A DNA stretch of 64,000 nucleotides from positions 806,001 to 870,000 of the forward strand of contig NZ_JQLH01000001.1 of NCBI RefSeq assembly GCF_000744105.1, written 5' to 3'. The position numbers and the translations under genes are program-made. Within the stretch, counting starts at the first letter, position 1. Each line of letters begins with the position of its first letter. A model generated the notes under the pieces. The model saw only the letters and a list, made by a program, of their open reading frames with translations. It was not told the DNA's origin and made no database searches. Below are positions 17,995-26,568 of this stretch, one piece after another. Source of the DNA: Maribacter forsetii DSM 18668 (lineage in GTDB: Bacteria; Bacteroidota; Bacteroidia; Flavobacteriales; Flavobacteriaceae).

Positions 17995-18327
17995 ATGAAA
18001 CTCTCTCCAAAAGTTTTAAAGATTTTATTGATTGTTGTTTTGCTTGGATTTGGAATTGGATTCTACTTGCAAGATGTGAAGCATGAAGAAAGTACTGCCC
18101 ATGCATGGAAGGCGAATCGTTATAATTTAGATCGCTTCAACAAAATCATGGAGTACAATAATAAAATGAACTCTTCTAATTGGAGAGTGCTTAAGGATAG
18201 TATTGATCAACAGCTAGATACACTAATGATACTTCGTTTTCGTAAAGAAGTAGATAGTTTAGAGGATTCTGAACCGCAAGCATATAGTGATCAGGTTGAG
18301 GTGCATGCATCTTTTATGCCTCAATAG
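17995..18327 (+). CDS. small single-pass membrane protein of unknown function
   Basis: A 110-residue protein that I do not recognise. Residues 1-8 are basic, 9-25 form one hydrophobic helix (VLKILLIVVLLGFGIGFYL), and the rest is a charged, mostly helical soluble part with repeated Asn/Lys and acidic residues (FNKIMEYNNKMNSSNWRVLK, FRKEVDSLEDSEP). There is no lipobox and the signal-like helix lacks a clear cleavage site, so an N-terminal anchor with a periplasmic tail is likely. It stands alone between the tRNA-Gln terminator and the convergent antiporter gene. Confidence 0.6.
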   Translation: MKLSPKVLKILLIVVLLGFGIGFYLQDVKHEESTAHAWKANRYNLDRFNKIMEYNNKMNSSNWRVLKDSIDQQLDTLMILRFRKEVDSLEDSEPQAYSDQVEVHASFMPQ

Positions 18328-18362
18328 CTTAAAACCAACTTCTTAATTTTATAGATTTCTTT

Positions 18363-19688
18363 TTAGTGCGAATCCTCCGGGTCAATTTGTTCTGGAGTGT
18401 CATTTTCTATCTCTAATAGTTCTTCGTCTTCTGATTTTCTAATTGCGTCTTCGGCTAAATTTCTTTCTGTGATTTCTTCATCAATTTCATCTAGCATTGT
18501 ACTTATTTTTCGTTTATCACGAATCATAGCCCATGTCATTACTAAGCTAGTAGCTATTATTACGAATAAAAGTATACCAGATTCAAATCCTTCAATTTGT
18601 GCTTCCATAGGTATGGCATAGAAAAGTAGTACGGTAATTAATCCCCTTGGAGCAATGAATAACTGCGGTAACATATCTTTACCAACGAAAACTATAAGTA
18701 TTAAAAACCGTATGGCATAAATAGATGCTATTATTAATAAACTGACTATAGCAACATTAATGCTCAGTAATGATGAAAGTACTATGGTGATACCAAATAT
18801 TACAAAGAAGAAAGTTCTGACTACAAATGCAGTTTCTAGGGTGACGATGTGCAGCTCGTGATAAATTTGTTGCATTCTTTCCTTTTCAAGAAAGATTTTG
18901 GTCTTACCGGGGAAAAATAAGTTGACATTTTTTACGATCAAACCAAATACAAGAATGATAATTAAAGATGATAGGTGCATTTTCTTTCCTATAGCATAAA
19001 GAAGTAGCAGAACAGAAATCAATAAAAATAGTTTTGCTTGGCTTTTTATGCGTTGAAAGACCAATATAATTACATAGCTAGCAACCAATGCTATTACTAT
19101 TGTTACGGCGAAATTTATACTGAAACCAATAACTCCTGAGTCTTCAGCGGGGTTTAGTTTTCCTGTTAGAAAGTAGAACATCATAATACCCATGATATCA
19201 GAAAAAGTACTCTCATAAATATGGAATTCTTTTTTAGCTTCACTTAGTCCGCCAACGCTTGGTATAATTATGGCGCTAGAAAGAATAGACAACGGTGTGG
19301 CATATAACCATGCAGATTGCATAGTCATATTGGGGATAAATTGATATAGAATTAAAGCGGCAACATATGCAGAGCCTACCAAACCAATTAATGCAATGAC
19401 CATTGATTTAAGAATGGGCCATAATTTTTCTTTTTTTAATTCTAGTTCTAAAGCAGCTTCTAAAACGATCATTATAAGGCCAACAGTACCTAAAATTTCT
19501 AAAGAGCCTTTAAAGTCGGGAATCTCTGGAATAAAGAATTCTAATCCTATTTTAATTAGAACGCCCAGAACAATGAGCATGAGAACTGCCGGTATATTCG
19601 TTTTTTTAGAAATGCCGTTAAAAAAGAAAGATAAAACTACAATTAAAGAAGCCCCTATGATAAGGTTGTAAGATGAAAGAATTTCCAT
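18363..19688 (-). CDS. cation:proton antiporter (CPA family)
   Basis: A 441-residue inner-membrane antiporter with about 11-12 hydrophobic helices. Recognisable parts are the opening LIIGASLIVVLSFFFNGISK, IPAVLMLIVLGVLIKIG, LGTVGLIMIVLEAALELELK and the helix with IYESTFSDIMGIMMFYFL, where an acidic pair (Glu/Asp) lies where Na+/H+ exchangers keep their ion-binding carboxylates. The GLITVLLFYAIP helix is also typical of NhaP/KefB-like proteins. The C-terminal ~60 residues are a strongly acidic cytoplasmic tail without a recognisable TrkA-N domain. The exchanged ion (Na+ or K+) cannot be decided. It probably contributes to pH and salt homeostasis. Confidence 0.85.
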   Translation of the reverse strand: MEILSSYNLIIGASLIVVLSFFFNGISKKTNIPAVLMLIVLGVLIKIGLEFFIPEIPDFKGSLEILGTVGLIMIVLEAALELELKKEKLWPILKSMVIALIGLVGSAYVAALILYQFIPNMTMQSAWLYATPLSILSSAIIIPSVGGLSEAKKEFHIYESTFSDIMGIMMFYFLTGKLNPAEDSGVIGFSINFAVTIVIALVASYVIILVFQRIKSQAKLFLLISVLLLLYAIGKKMHLSSLIIILVFGLIVKNVNLFFPGKTKIFLEKERMQQIYHELHIVTLETAFVVRTFFFVIFGITIVLSSLLSINVAIVSLLIIASIYAIRFLILIVFVGKDMLPQLFIAPRGLITVLLFYAIPMEAQIEGFESGILLFVIIATSLVMTWAMIRDKRKISTMLDEIDEEITERNLAEDAIRKSEDEELLEIENDTPEQIDPEDSH

Positions 19689-19812
19689 TAAGTATTGTTT
19701 TGGTTGGTGTTTCGCTAAAAATAAGATAATTTCTAAAAGAGCATATTTTTTGAGGTATTAATTATTTATTTAGATTGTTTTCATAGTGAATGAATTAGGT
19801 GTGAATAGTCTA

Positions 19813-19842
19813 TTGTAGGAAATTAAATTTATTGTATATTTG
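19813..19842 (+). promoter_or_regulatory. Promoter of the rimP-nusA-infB operon
   Basis: TTG at 19813-19815 and TATATTTG at 19835-19842, spacing 19 bp, match the flavobacterial promoter consensus exactly. Transcription should start near 19849, giving a leader of about 60 nt that contains the hairpin at 19872-19892. Confidence 0.7.
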
Positions 19843-19871
19843 CAATGCTGAAAGGATATAAAAGTATTCAT

Positions 19872-19897
19872 GAGGGGACAATTAGTCCCCTCTTTTA
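19872..19897 (+). promoter_or_regulatory. Terminator-like leader hairpin before rimP (candidate attenuator)
   Basis: GAGGGGAC and GTCCCCTC form a perfect 8-bp GC-rich stem around AATTA, followed directly by TTTTATT. It lies between the promoter and the rimP start (18 bp before the ATG), where an intrinsic terminator would reduce expression of the whole operon. In E. coli the same operon is autoregulated through NusA; a similar control here is inferred. Confidence 0.6.
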
Positions 19898-19910
19898 TTA
19901 CTTATTATTT

Positions 19911-20372
19911 ATGCTAAAGGAAAAAGTAAAAGAATTATTGGAACAAGGTCTTCAAGAAGACCCCTCCCTATTTTTAATCGATTTCACTATGGGTGCTGAT
20001 AATAGCATTCATGTTGTAATAGACGGTGACCATGGGGTTACGGTGAGTGATTGTATAAAAATAAGTAGGGCTATTGAGCATAATTTAGATCGTGATGAAC
20101 ACGATTTTTCCCTTGAAGTTGCCTCTGCTGGTGCGGCGGCTCCGTTGGTTATGCCACGTCAATATGTAAAAAATGTTGGCAGAAAACTTGAGGTTCGTAC
20201 AAATGACGATAAGTTTGAAGGAAATTTAACCGCTGTAAACGATGATTCTATTGTTCTGGAATGGAAAGCTAGGGAGCCTAAGCCAATAGGTAAGGGAAAA
20301 GTAACCGTTCAAAAAAAAGAAGAAGTAAATTTTTCAGATATTATTAAAGCAAAAGTTGTATTAAAATTTTAA
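19911..20372 (+). CDS. rimP: ribosome maturation factor RimP
   Basis: A 153-residue cytoplasmic factor for 30S subunit maturation. The ATG at 19911 is chosen because family homology begins at MLKEKVKELLEQGL; an upstream in-frame ATG at 19845 would translate through the leader hairpin. Two-domain layout: an N-terminal alpha/beta domain with the conserved HVVIDGDHGVTVSDCIKISR and FSLEVASAGA motifs, then a C-terminal SH3-like barrel from about residue 85 (NVGRKLEVRTNDDKFEG). It is the first gene of the rimP-nusA-infB operon, with 12 bp to nusA. Confidence 0.95.
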   Translation: MLKEKVKELLEQGLQEDPSLFLIDFTMGADNSIHVVIDGDHGVTVSDCIKISRAIEHNLDRDEHDFSLEVASAGAAAPLVMPRQYVKNVGRKLEVRTNDDKFEGNLTAVNDDSIVLEWKAREPKPIGKGKVTVQKKEEVNFSDIIKAKVVLKF

Positions 20373-20384
20373 TTGTAATTACCA

Positions 20385-21617
20385 ATGGAAAATATTGCGT
20401 TAATTGAATCTTTCTCAGAGTTTAAGGACGATAAGTTCATAGACAGGGTAACATTGATGGCCATTTTGGAAGATGTTTTTAGAAATGCGCTTAAAAAGAA
20501 GTTTGGTTCAGATGATAACTTTGATATCATTATCAACCCAGATAAAGGTGATTTAGAAATTTGGAGAAACCGTATCGTTGTTAATGATGGTGAGGTTGAA
20601 GAGCCAAATGAGGAAATTTCATTAACTGCAGCTCGTAAAATTGAGCCAGATTTTGAAGTTGGAGAGGATGTGTCTGAAGAAGTTAAGTTGATAGATTTAG
20701 GAAGAAGAGCAATTTTGGCATTACGTCAAAATCTTATTTCTAAAATTCATGAGCATGATAATACAACTATTTATAAGCACTTTAAAGATTTAGAGGGCGA
20801 GATTTATACAGCAGAGGTTCATCATATACGTCATAAAGCAATTATTTTGTTAGATGATGAGGGTAATGAGATTATTTTGCCAAAAGATAGGCAAATACCT
20901 TCTGATTTCTTCCGTAAGGGCGATAATGTAAGAGGGGTTATTGAAAGTGTGGAATTAAAAGGTGCAAAACCTACTATTATCATGTCTAGAAGTTCACCTA
21001 AATTCTTGGAACAATTATTTTTCCAAGAAATACCAGAGGTCTTCGACGGATTGATTACTGTGAAAAAAGCGGTTAGAATACCAGGGGAAAAAGCGAAAGT
21101 GGCTGTTGACTCTTATGATGATCGTATTGACCCTGTTGGTGCCTGTGTAGGTATGAAGGGGTCTAGAATTCATGGAATTGTTCGTGAGTTGGGTAATGAA
21201 AACATTGATGTGATTAACTGGACAGCTAACCCACAATTGTTAGTGACAAGAGCATTGAGTCCGGCTAGAGTTTCTTCTGTTAAGTTGAACGATGAGAAGA
21301 TGACGGCTCAAGTTTACCTGAAGCCAGAAGAGGTTTCTAAGGCAATTGGTAGAGGTGGTCATAACATTAGATTAGCCGGTCAATTAACTGGTTATGAGAT
21401 AGATGTATTCCGTGAAGGGGTTGAGGAAGATGTTGAATTAACAGAATTCTCTGATGAAATCGATGCTTGGATTATTGAAGAATTCAAGAAAATCGGTTTT
21501 GATACAGCACGTAGCGTCTTGGAGCAAGATGTTAACGATTTGGTGAAACGTACAGATTTAGAAGAGGAAACAATTTTAGAAGTTGTGCGTATCCTAAAAG
21601 AAGAATTAGAAGATTAG
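20385..21617 (+). CDS. nusA: transcription termination/antitermination factor NusA
   Basis: A 410-residue RNA-polymerase-binding factor controlling pausing, termination and antitermination. N-terminal domain about 1-125 (ENIALIESFSEFKDDKFID); S1 RNA-binding domain about 130-200 (GEIYTAEVHHIRHKAIILL); KH1 with RIPGEKAKVAV, GACVGMKGSRI and ELGNENIDVINW; KH2 with KAIGRGGHNIRLAGQLTG; then a short acidic C-terminus. It lacks the two C-terminal acidic repeats of E. coli NusA, which is usual outside Gammaproteobacteria. It lies between rimP (12 bp) and infB (42 bp), the widely conserved operon order. Confidence 0.97.
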   Translation: MENIALIESFSEFKDDKFIDRVTLMAILEDVFRNALKKKFGSDDNFDIIINPDKGDLEIWRNRIVVNDGEVEEPNEEISLTAARKIEPDFEVGEDVSEEVKLIDLGRRAILALRQNLISKIHEHDNTTIYKHFKDLEGEIYTAEVHHIRHKAIILLDDEGNEIILPKDRQIPSDFFRKGDNVRGVIESVELKGAKPTIIMSRSSPKFLEQLFFQEIPEVFDGLITVKKAVRIPGEKAKVAVDSYDDRIDPVGACVGMKGSRIHGIVRELGNENIDVINWTANPQLLVTRALSPARVSSVKLNDEKMTAQVYLKPEEVSKAIGRGGHNIRLAGQLTGYEIDVFREGVEEDVELTEFSDEIDAWIIEEFKKIGFDTARSVLEQDVNDLVKRTDLEEETILEVVRILKEELED

Positions 21618-21659
21618 CTATATATTAGCACTTAAATAAAAGAACGGGAATCAGTATTT

Positions 21660-24500
21660 ATGGCAGACAATGCAAAAATAAGGCTTAATAAAGTTCTTCG
21701 TGAACTTAATATTTCCTTGGATAGGGCAGTGGACTTTCTTAACGGAAAAGGACATGATGTGGAAGCGAGGCCTACCACAAAAATTTCCGATGACGTTTAT
21801 CAAGTTTTGCTTGACGAGTTCCAGACGGATAAAAGCAAAAAGGTAGCTTCAAAAGAAGTTGGAGAGGAAAAGCGTAAGGAGAAAGAGGCAATTCGAGTTC
21901 GATTGGAAAAAGAGCAAGAAGATCGTCGCTTGGCCCGTGAGCGAAGAAACGCAGAATCTGAAGATAAAACCTTGGTTGGTAAAGTAGAGCTTTCCGGACC
22001 TAAGATGGTCGGTAAAATTGACCTAAATCCTAAGAAAAAAGTGGAAGAGGAGCCTGTTAAGGAAACTCCGAAAGCTGAGGAAAAAGTCGCTCCCAAGGCT
22101 GAAGAAAAGACTGCGCCTAAGGTTGAGGTGAAAGAAACAAGAAAGGTTGTACTACAAGGACCTAAAATAGTTTCCCAGCCTGTGAAAAAGACAGAGGCTA
22201 AGAAAGAAGAGCCTAAGGTTGAAGCTCCAAAGCCTGCTGCGCCAAAGGCTGAAGAATCTCCTAAGCAAGAAGTTAAACCGGAAGCTACGAAAACAGAGCC
22301 TACTACAGATGCTCCTGCAGAACCTGAAGCTCCCAAAACAATTGAGACCCAATATCAGAAATTATCAGGTCCGAAAATTGCTGGCGAGAAAATTGACCTT
22401 AGCAAGTTTGAGAAGCCTAAGAAAAAGAAAGAAGATAAAAAACCTGCCGCAGGCGCCGATCGTAAAAAGAGACGTAGAAGAATTGTCACAAAAAATCCTT
22501 CTGGGCCGGGTCAAAATAGAAGCACGGGAAAACCAGGTGATAGAAATAAAGGTAGAGGAAGATTTGCGCCAGTTGCAAAGGTTGAGCCTACCGAAGAAGA
22601 TGTTCAAAAGCAAGTGCGTGAAACCCTAGAAAAACTTCAAGGTAAATCTAAGAAGGGGAAAGGGGCTAAGTACAGAAGAAGTAAAAGAGATCAGCACCGC
22701 GAGCAGACAGAGAAAGATCTAGAACAACAGGAATTAGAGAACAAGGTGCTTAAGGTAACCGAGTTCGTTACTGCGACTGAGGTTGCGACTATGATGGGTG
22801 TTTCTACAACTGAGATTATTTCTGCTTGTATGTCTTTAGGTATTATGGTGACCATGAATCAGCGTTTAGATGCTGAAACATTGTCTATTGTAGCTGAAGA
22901 ATTTGGTTATGAAGTTGATTTCGTTACTGCAGATATTGAAGAAAGTATTGTAGAGGAGGAAGATGCTCCTGAAGATTTAAAACATAGAGCTCCGATTGTT
23001 ACTGTAATGGGTCACGTGGATCACGGTAAAACTTCTTTGTTGGATTATATCCGTGAAGAAAATGTAATTGCCGGTGAAAGTGGTGGTATTACACAGCATA
23101 TTGGTGCATACGGAGTAACACTTGAGAACGGAGAGCGAATTGCTTTCTTGGATACACCGGGTCACGAGGCGTTTACCGCGATGCGTGCAAGGGGTGCTCA
23201 GGTTACCGATATCGCAATTATTGTAATCGCGGCAGATGATGATATCATGCCACAGACGAAGGAGGCAATTAGTCATGCACAGGCTGCTGGTGTGCCAATC
23301 GTTTTTGCAATAAATAAAGTCGATAAGTCTACATCTAACCCTGATAAGATAAAGGAAGGTTTGGCTCAAATGAACTTGTTGGTAGAAGATTGGGGTGGTA
23401 AGATACAATCTCATGATATTTCTGCTAAGACCGGTTTAGGTGTTAAAGAGTTGTTGGAGAAAGTTTTACTTGAAGCTGAATTGTTAGAGTTAAAAGCTAA
23501 TCCAGATAAGCAGGCTACGGGTACTGTTGTAGAAGCTTTCCTGGATAAAGGAAAAGGTTATGTGTCTACTGTTTTGGTTCAGTCGGGTACGCTTAAGATA
23601 GGTGATTATGTGTTGGCTGGTACCACTAGTGGTAAAATTAAGGCGATGCAGGATGAGAGAGGTAATAATATTAAGACTGCAGGGCCATCCACACCAATTT
23701 CTATTTTAGGTCTAGACGGTGCTTCGCAAGCTGGTGATAAGTTCTATGTACTGGAAGATGAACGTGAGGCGAAACAAATTGCATCAAGAAGATCTCAATT
23801 ACAACGTGAGCAATCTGTTAGAACGCAGCGTCATATTACGTTAGATGAAATTGGACGTAGAATTGCGTTAGGTGATTTCAAAGAGCTTAACATTATACTT
23901 AAAGGTGATGTTGATGGTTCTGTAGAAGCGCTTACTGATTCTTTCCAGAAATTATCTACTGATGAAATCCAAGTAAATATTATCCATAAAGCAGTTGGTC
24001 CTATTACAGAGTCAGATGTGTTATTGGCTTCTGCATCAGATGCGGTCATTATCGGGTTTAATGTAAGACCTATGGGTAATGCTAAAGCTATTGCCGAGAA
24101 AGAAGAAATCGATATCCGTATGTATTCTATTATATACGCTGCGATCAACGATCTTAAGGATGCGATGGAAGGTATGTTGTCTCCTGAAATGAAAGAAGAG
24201 ATTTCTGGTACTGCTGAAATTAGAGAAACATTCAAGATTTCTAAAATAGGTACTATTGCAGGTTGTATGGTAACCAGCGGTAAAATCTTTAGAAACTCTA
24301 ATATTAGATTAATACGAGATGGCGTGGTTATTTATACAGGTACATTATCTTCATTAAAACGATTTAAAGATGATGTTAGAGAGGTAGCTAAAGGTTATGA
24401 CTGTGGACTTCAAATTAAGAACTATAATGATATCAATGAAGGTGATATCGTTGAAGCATTCCAAGAGGTTGCGGTCAAGAAAAAGTTAAAGTCTAAGTAG
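21660..24500 (+). CDS. infB: translation initiation factor IF-2
   Basis: A 946-residue GTPase that brings initiator fMet-tRNA to the 30S subunit. Residues 1-60 form the first IF2-N module ([20 protein letters not shown]). About 65-350 is a low-complexity Lys/Glu/Pro/Ala linker with repeated 'GPK' segments and a basic KKRRRRIV patch. A second IF2-N module lies around 365-420. G domain: G1 [11 protein letters not shown] (from about 451), G3 [16 protein letters not shown]4 NKVDK. Domains II-IV follow, with the C-terminal fMet-tRNA-binding domain ending [19 protein letters not shown]. Full family length; last gene of the operon. Confidence 0.97.
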   Translation: MADNAKIRLNKVLRELNISLDRAVDFLNGKGHDVEARPTTKISDDVYQVLLDEFQTDKSKKVASKEVGEEKRKEKEAIRVRLEKEQEDRRLARERRNAESEDKTLVGKVELSGPKMVGKIDLNPKKKVEEEPVKETPKAEEKVAPKAEEKTAPKVEVKETRKVVLQGPKIVSQPVKKTEAKKEEPKVEAPKPAAPKAEESPKQEVKPEATKTEPTTDAPAEPEAPKTIETQYQKLSGPKIAGEKIDLSKFEKPKKKKEDKKPAAGADRKKRRRRIVTKNPSGPGQNRSTGKPGDRNKGRGRFAPVAKVEPTEEDVQKQVRETLEKLQGKSKKGKGAKYRRSKRDQHREQTEKDLEQQELENKVLKVTEFVTATEVATMMGVSTTEIISACMSLGIMVTMNQRLDAETLSIVAEEFGYEVDFVTADIEESIVEEEDAPEDLKHRAPIVTVMGHVDHGKTSLLDYIREENVIAGESGGITQHIGAYGVTLENGERIAFLDTPGHEAFTAMRARGAQVTDIAIIVIAADDDIMPQTKEAISHAQAAGVPIVFAINKVDKSTSNPDKIKEGLAQMNLLVEDWGGKIQSHDISAKTGLGVKELLEKVLLEAELLELKANPDKQATGTVVEAFLDKGKGYVSTVLVQSGTLKIGDYVLAGTTSGKIKAMQDERGNNIKTAGPSTPISILGLDGASQAGDKFYVLEDEREAKQIASRRSQLQREQSVRTQRHITLDEIGRRIALGDFKELNIILKGDVDGSVEALTDSFQKLSTDEIQVNIIHKAVGPITESDVLLASASDAVIIGFNVRPMGNAKAIAEKEEIDIRMYSIIYAAINDLKDAMEGMLSPEMKEEISGTAEIRETFKISKIGTIAGCMVTSGKIFRNSNIRLIRDGVVIYTGTLSSLKRFKDDVREVAKGYDCGLQIKNYNDINEGDIVEAFQEVAVKKKLKSK

Positions 24501-24543
24501 TACTTTTATAAAAGAGTTTCTAATTCTCTTTAAAAGATTAAGC

Positions 24544-24575
24544 AAAAAAAATCGACCTATTTGGTCGATTTTTTT
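24544..24575. terminator. Bidirectional terminator between infB and the SPOR gene
   Basis: AATCGACC (24550-24557) and GGTCGATT (24563-24570) pair around TATTT, with an A-run on the left and a T-run on the right. The hairpin overlaps the last codons of the minus-strand SPOR gene and ends the rimP-nusA-infB transcript on the + strand. Confidence 0.85.
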
Positions 24576-24928
24576 GGTTTTAATAACATTGCATCAGGAT
24601 ATTTGATTCGTACTTCGTTAAACTTTCTTTCGGCATCAAGTCTAGAAGTAAACCTGCCGACTCTTACACGGTATGTAGGTGAGTCGAAATCAATTTTAGA
24701 AGCTAGTTCTGGAAAATCTTCTTCTACATTTGCTTTTATTTTTTGTGCTTTAGCGTAATTGCCAAAACCTACTTGTATTCTATAGTATTCATTATTGCTT
24801 AAGGAAGATTTATAAATTTCAAGCAACTGATCAATTTTTTGGTCTTGCTCAATGTTTACGTTTGCACTTTGTGAATGACTAAAGTGAGTAAAACAGGCAA
24901 AAACCACTATGGTACTTAGAATTTTCAT
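24557..24928 (-). CDS. SPOR-domain envelope protein
   Basis: A 123-residue secreted protein: signal peptide MKILSTIVVFACFTHFSHSQ, a short acidic helical linker, and a SPOR domain from about residue 50 (YYRIQVGFGNYAKAQKIKA ... SPTYRVRVGRFTSRLDAERK). SPOR domains bind peptidoglycan strands lacking stem peptides. I chose the ATG at 24928; two further residues would follow from a TTG at 24934. Small stand-alone SPOR proteins are common in Flavobacteriaceae, with no specific role known. Its promoter region contains two dyads shared with the divergent act operon. Confidence 0.85.
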   Translation of the reverse strand: MKILSTIVVFACFTHFSHSQSANVNIEQDQKIDQLLEIYKSSLSNNEYYRIQVGFGNYAKAQKIKANVEEDFPELASKIDFDSPTYRVRVGRFTSRLDAERKFNEVRIKYPDAMLLKPKKSTK

Positions 24929-24958
24929 AACCAATTATTAATTTTATTTTTAACGAAG

Positions 24959-24986
24959 CAAAAGTAATTTATTAAGGATCAAACAA
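24959..24986 (-). promoter_or_regulatory. Promoter of the SPOR-domain gene
   Basis: On the minus strand TACTTTTG (24959-24966) fits TAnnTTTG and TTG (24984-24986) lies 17 bp upstream of it. The start codon is about 30 bp downstream. The -33 element falls inside the dyad at 24977-24999. Confidence 0.5.
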
Positions 24987-24999
24987 ATAAATCTTGATC
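24977..24999. repeat. Dyad GATCAA-N11-TTGATC in the divergent SPOR/act promoter region
   Basis: Two perfect 6-bp half-sites 11 bp apart. It overlaps the predicted -33 region of the SPOR gene and lies upstream of the act operon promoter, so it may be an operator. Confidence 0.4.
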
Positions 25000-25000
25000 T

Positions 25001-25019
25001 ATTTAGAATATTTCTAAAT
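25001..25019. repeat. Palindrome ATTTAGAA-TAT-TTCTAAAT upstream of the act operon
   Basis: Perfect 8-bp arms around a 3-bp centre, 26 bp before the predicted -33 element of actA. The position suits an activator site; chance is possible in AT-rich DNA. Confidence 0.4.
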
Positions 25020-25044
25020 TGTAAATTATAGATACATTAACATT

Positions 25045-25073
25045 TTGCAAATAAAGTCTATGTCGTATTTTTG
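25045..25073 (+). promoter_or_regulatory. Promoter of the actABCDEF-cox operon
   Basis: TTG at 25045-25047 and TATTTTTG at 25066-25073, spacing 18 bp, fit the flavobacterial consensus. The expected leader is about 80 nt. Confidence 0.65.
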
Positions 25074-25159
25074 TCTCCGATTTAGGCATTTGGTGGATTT
25101 TAATTTGGTTTCATCTATGACCAAAATCATGCCAAGATTCCGATAGAAATATTCGATAT

Positions 25160-26533
25160 ATGAAAAAGGTTCCAAACCGAAATCAGTTTTCTAAAATTTT
25201 AGGGTTTTCCCTAGTTTTATTTTTGCTTTTTGCAAGTCCGTTAACAGCGCAGGATGATGCTGCTGCTGCCGAAGCTACAGCTGTAGAGGCTGCTGGTGAT
25301 GGTGACGCTAAAAATGGTAAGGCATTGTTCAATCAGAACTGTGCTGCATGTCATGCGTTAAACCGTAAAATGACAGGACCTGCATTAGAGAATGTGGAAA
25401 ACAGATTAAGTGAAGATGAGGGTTTAGATAGGGAGTGGTTGTATGCTTGGATTAAGAATAGTCCTGGTGTGATTAAATCTGGTGACTCTTATGCTAACAA
25501 GGTTTATGCAGAGTACAATCAAGCTGCTATGACGGCTTTTCCAACCTTGTCTAATAGTGATATTGATGATATTTTAGCGTATACTGCTGCGCCACCGCCT
25601 GCTGCGCCTAAGGTTGCTGCTGGAGGTGCTCAAGTTGCTGCCGGTGAGTCTGGTGGTTCATCAGGAATTTCTAATGAAATCATACTTGGTGCTTTGGTGC
25701 TTGTGTTTGGTTTGTTGGTTATTATGTTGTTGTTGGTGAATAAAACTTTGCAACGTATAGCTCAGGCAAACGGAATTGTAATTGAAAAAGAAGATGTTGT
25801 TAAAAGAACTCCAATATGGAAAGCTTTTGTGCAAAATCAATTTTTAGTTTTAGTGACCGCTATCTTTTTGCTGTTAGGTAGTGCGTATTTTGCTTATGGT
25901 TGGATGATGCAGGTTGGTGTTGATCAGGGTTATGCTCCAATTCAGCCAATTCATTATTCTCACAAGATTCATGCTGGTGATAATAAAATTGAGTGTAAGT
26001 ATTGTCACTCTTCGGCAAGAGTTTCTAAAACGTCTGGTATACCTTCGTTGAACGTTTGTATGAATTGTCACAAGTCAATTTATGAATATACGGGTAATCC
26101 AGAAGGGCCTTCTCAAGAGGATTTGGAAAATGGTTATACCAACGATTTTTATACTGGAGAAATCAAGAAATTATATAAAGCAGTTGGTTGGGATGAGCAG
26201 AACCAAAAATATACTGGCGAAAGTCAGCCAATAGAATGGGTTAGAATTCATAATCTTCCTGATTTTGCTTACTTCAATCACTCGCAGCATGTTTCTGTTG
26301 CAGGGGTGGAATGTCAAACTTGTCATGGACCTGTTGAGGAAATGGAAATAATGGAGCAATATTCTCCGTTGACTATGGGTTGGTGTATTGACTGTCACAG
26401 AGAGACCAATGTTAAAGTTGAAGGTAATGAGTATTACGAGAAAATTCATGCAGAGCTTTCTAAGAAGTACGGTGTGGAGAATTTAACAGCTGCTCAGTTG
26501 GGTGGACTGGAATGTGGTAAATGTCACTATTAA
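25160..26533 (+). CDS. actA: alternative complex III subunit ActA with an N-terminal cytochrome c domain
   Basis: A 457-residue multihaem cytochrome of alternative complex III, the quinol:cytochrome c/oxidase oxidoreductase that replaces bc1. Signal peptide 1-30, then a monohaem cytochrome c domain with CAACH (61-65), an Ala/Pro-rich linker, membrane helices at about 174-193 and 227-249, and the pentahaem part with CKYCH (279), CMNCH (300), CQTCH (385), CIDCH (409) and CGKCH (452). That makes six c-type haem motifs in one chain. It is the first gene of an eight-gene cluster running to the oxidase subunits. The extra N-terminal haem domain may hand electrons on; this is inference. Confidence 0.92.
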   Translation: MKKVPNRNQFSKILGFSLVLFLLFASPLTAQDDAAAAEATAVEAAGDGDAKNGKALFNQNCAACHALNRKMTGPALENVENRLSEDEGLDREWLYAWIKNSPGVIKSGDSYANKVYAEYNQAAMTAFPTLSNSDIDDILAYTAAPPPAAPKVAAGGAQVAAGESGGSSGISNEIILGALVLVFGLLVIMLLLVNKTLQRIAQANGIVIEKEDVVKRTPIWKAFVQNQFLVLVTAIFLLLGSAYFAYGWMMQVGVDQGYAPIQPIHYSHKIHAGDNKIECKYCHSSARVSKTSGIPSLNVCMNCHKSIYEYTGNPEGPSQEDLENGYTNDFYTGEIKKLYKAVGWDEQNQKYTGESQPIEWVRIHNLPDFAYFNHSQHVSVAGVECQTCHGPVEEMEIMEQYSPLTMGWCIDCHRETNVKVEGNEYYEKIHAELSKKYGVENLTAAQLGGLECGKCHY

Positions 26534-26568
26534 TAATAATTTAAAGAAGCTAATTACAGATAATACGT

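Noticed and set aside
19845..19910. Longer N-terminus for RimP starting at 19845
   Set aside because: It would translate through the leader hairpin and adds residues with no family match; the ATG at 19911 fits homologues.
21800..22336. 178-codon minus-strand open frame inside infB
   Set aside because: It is Ser/Phe/Gly-rich antisense of the Lys/Glu/Pro linker of IF-2 and has no family motif; the + strand gene is certain.
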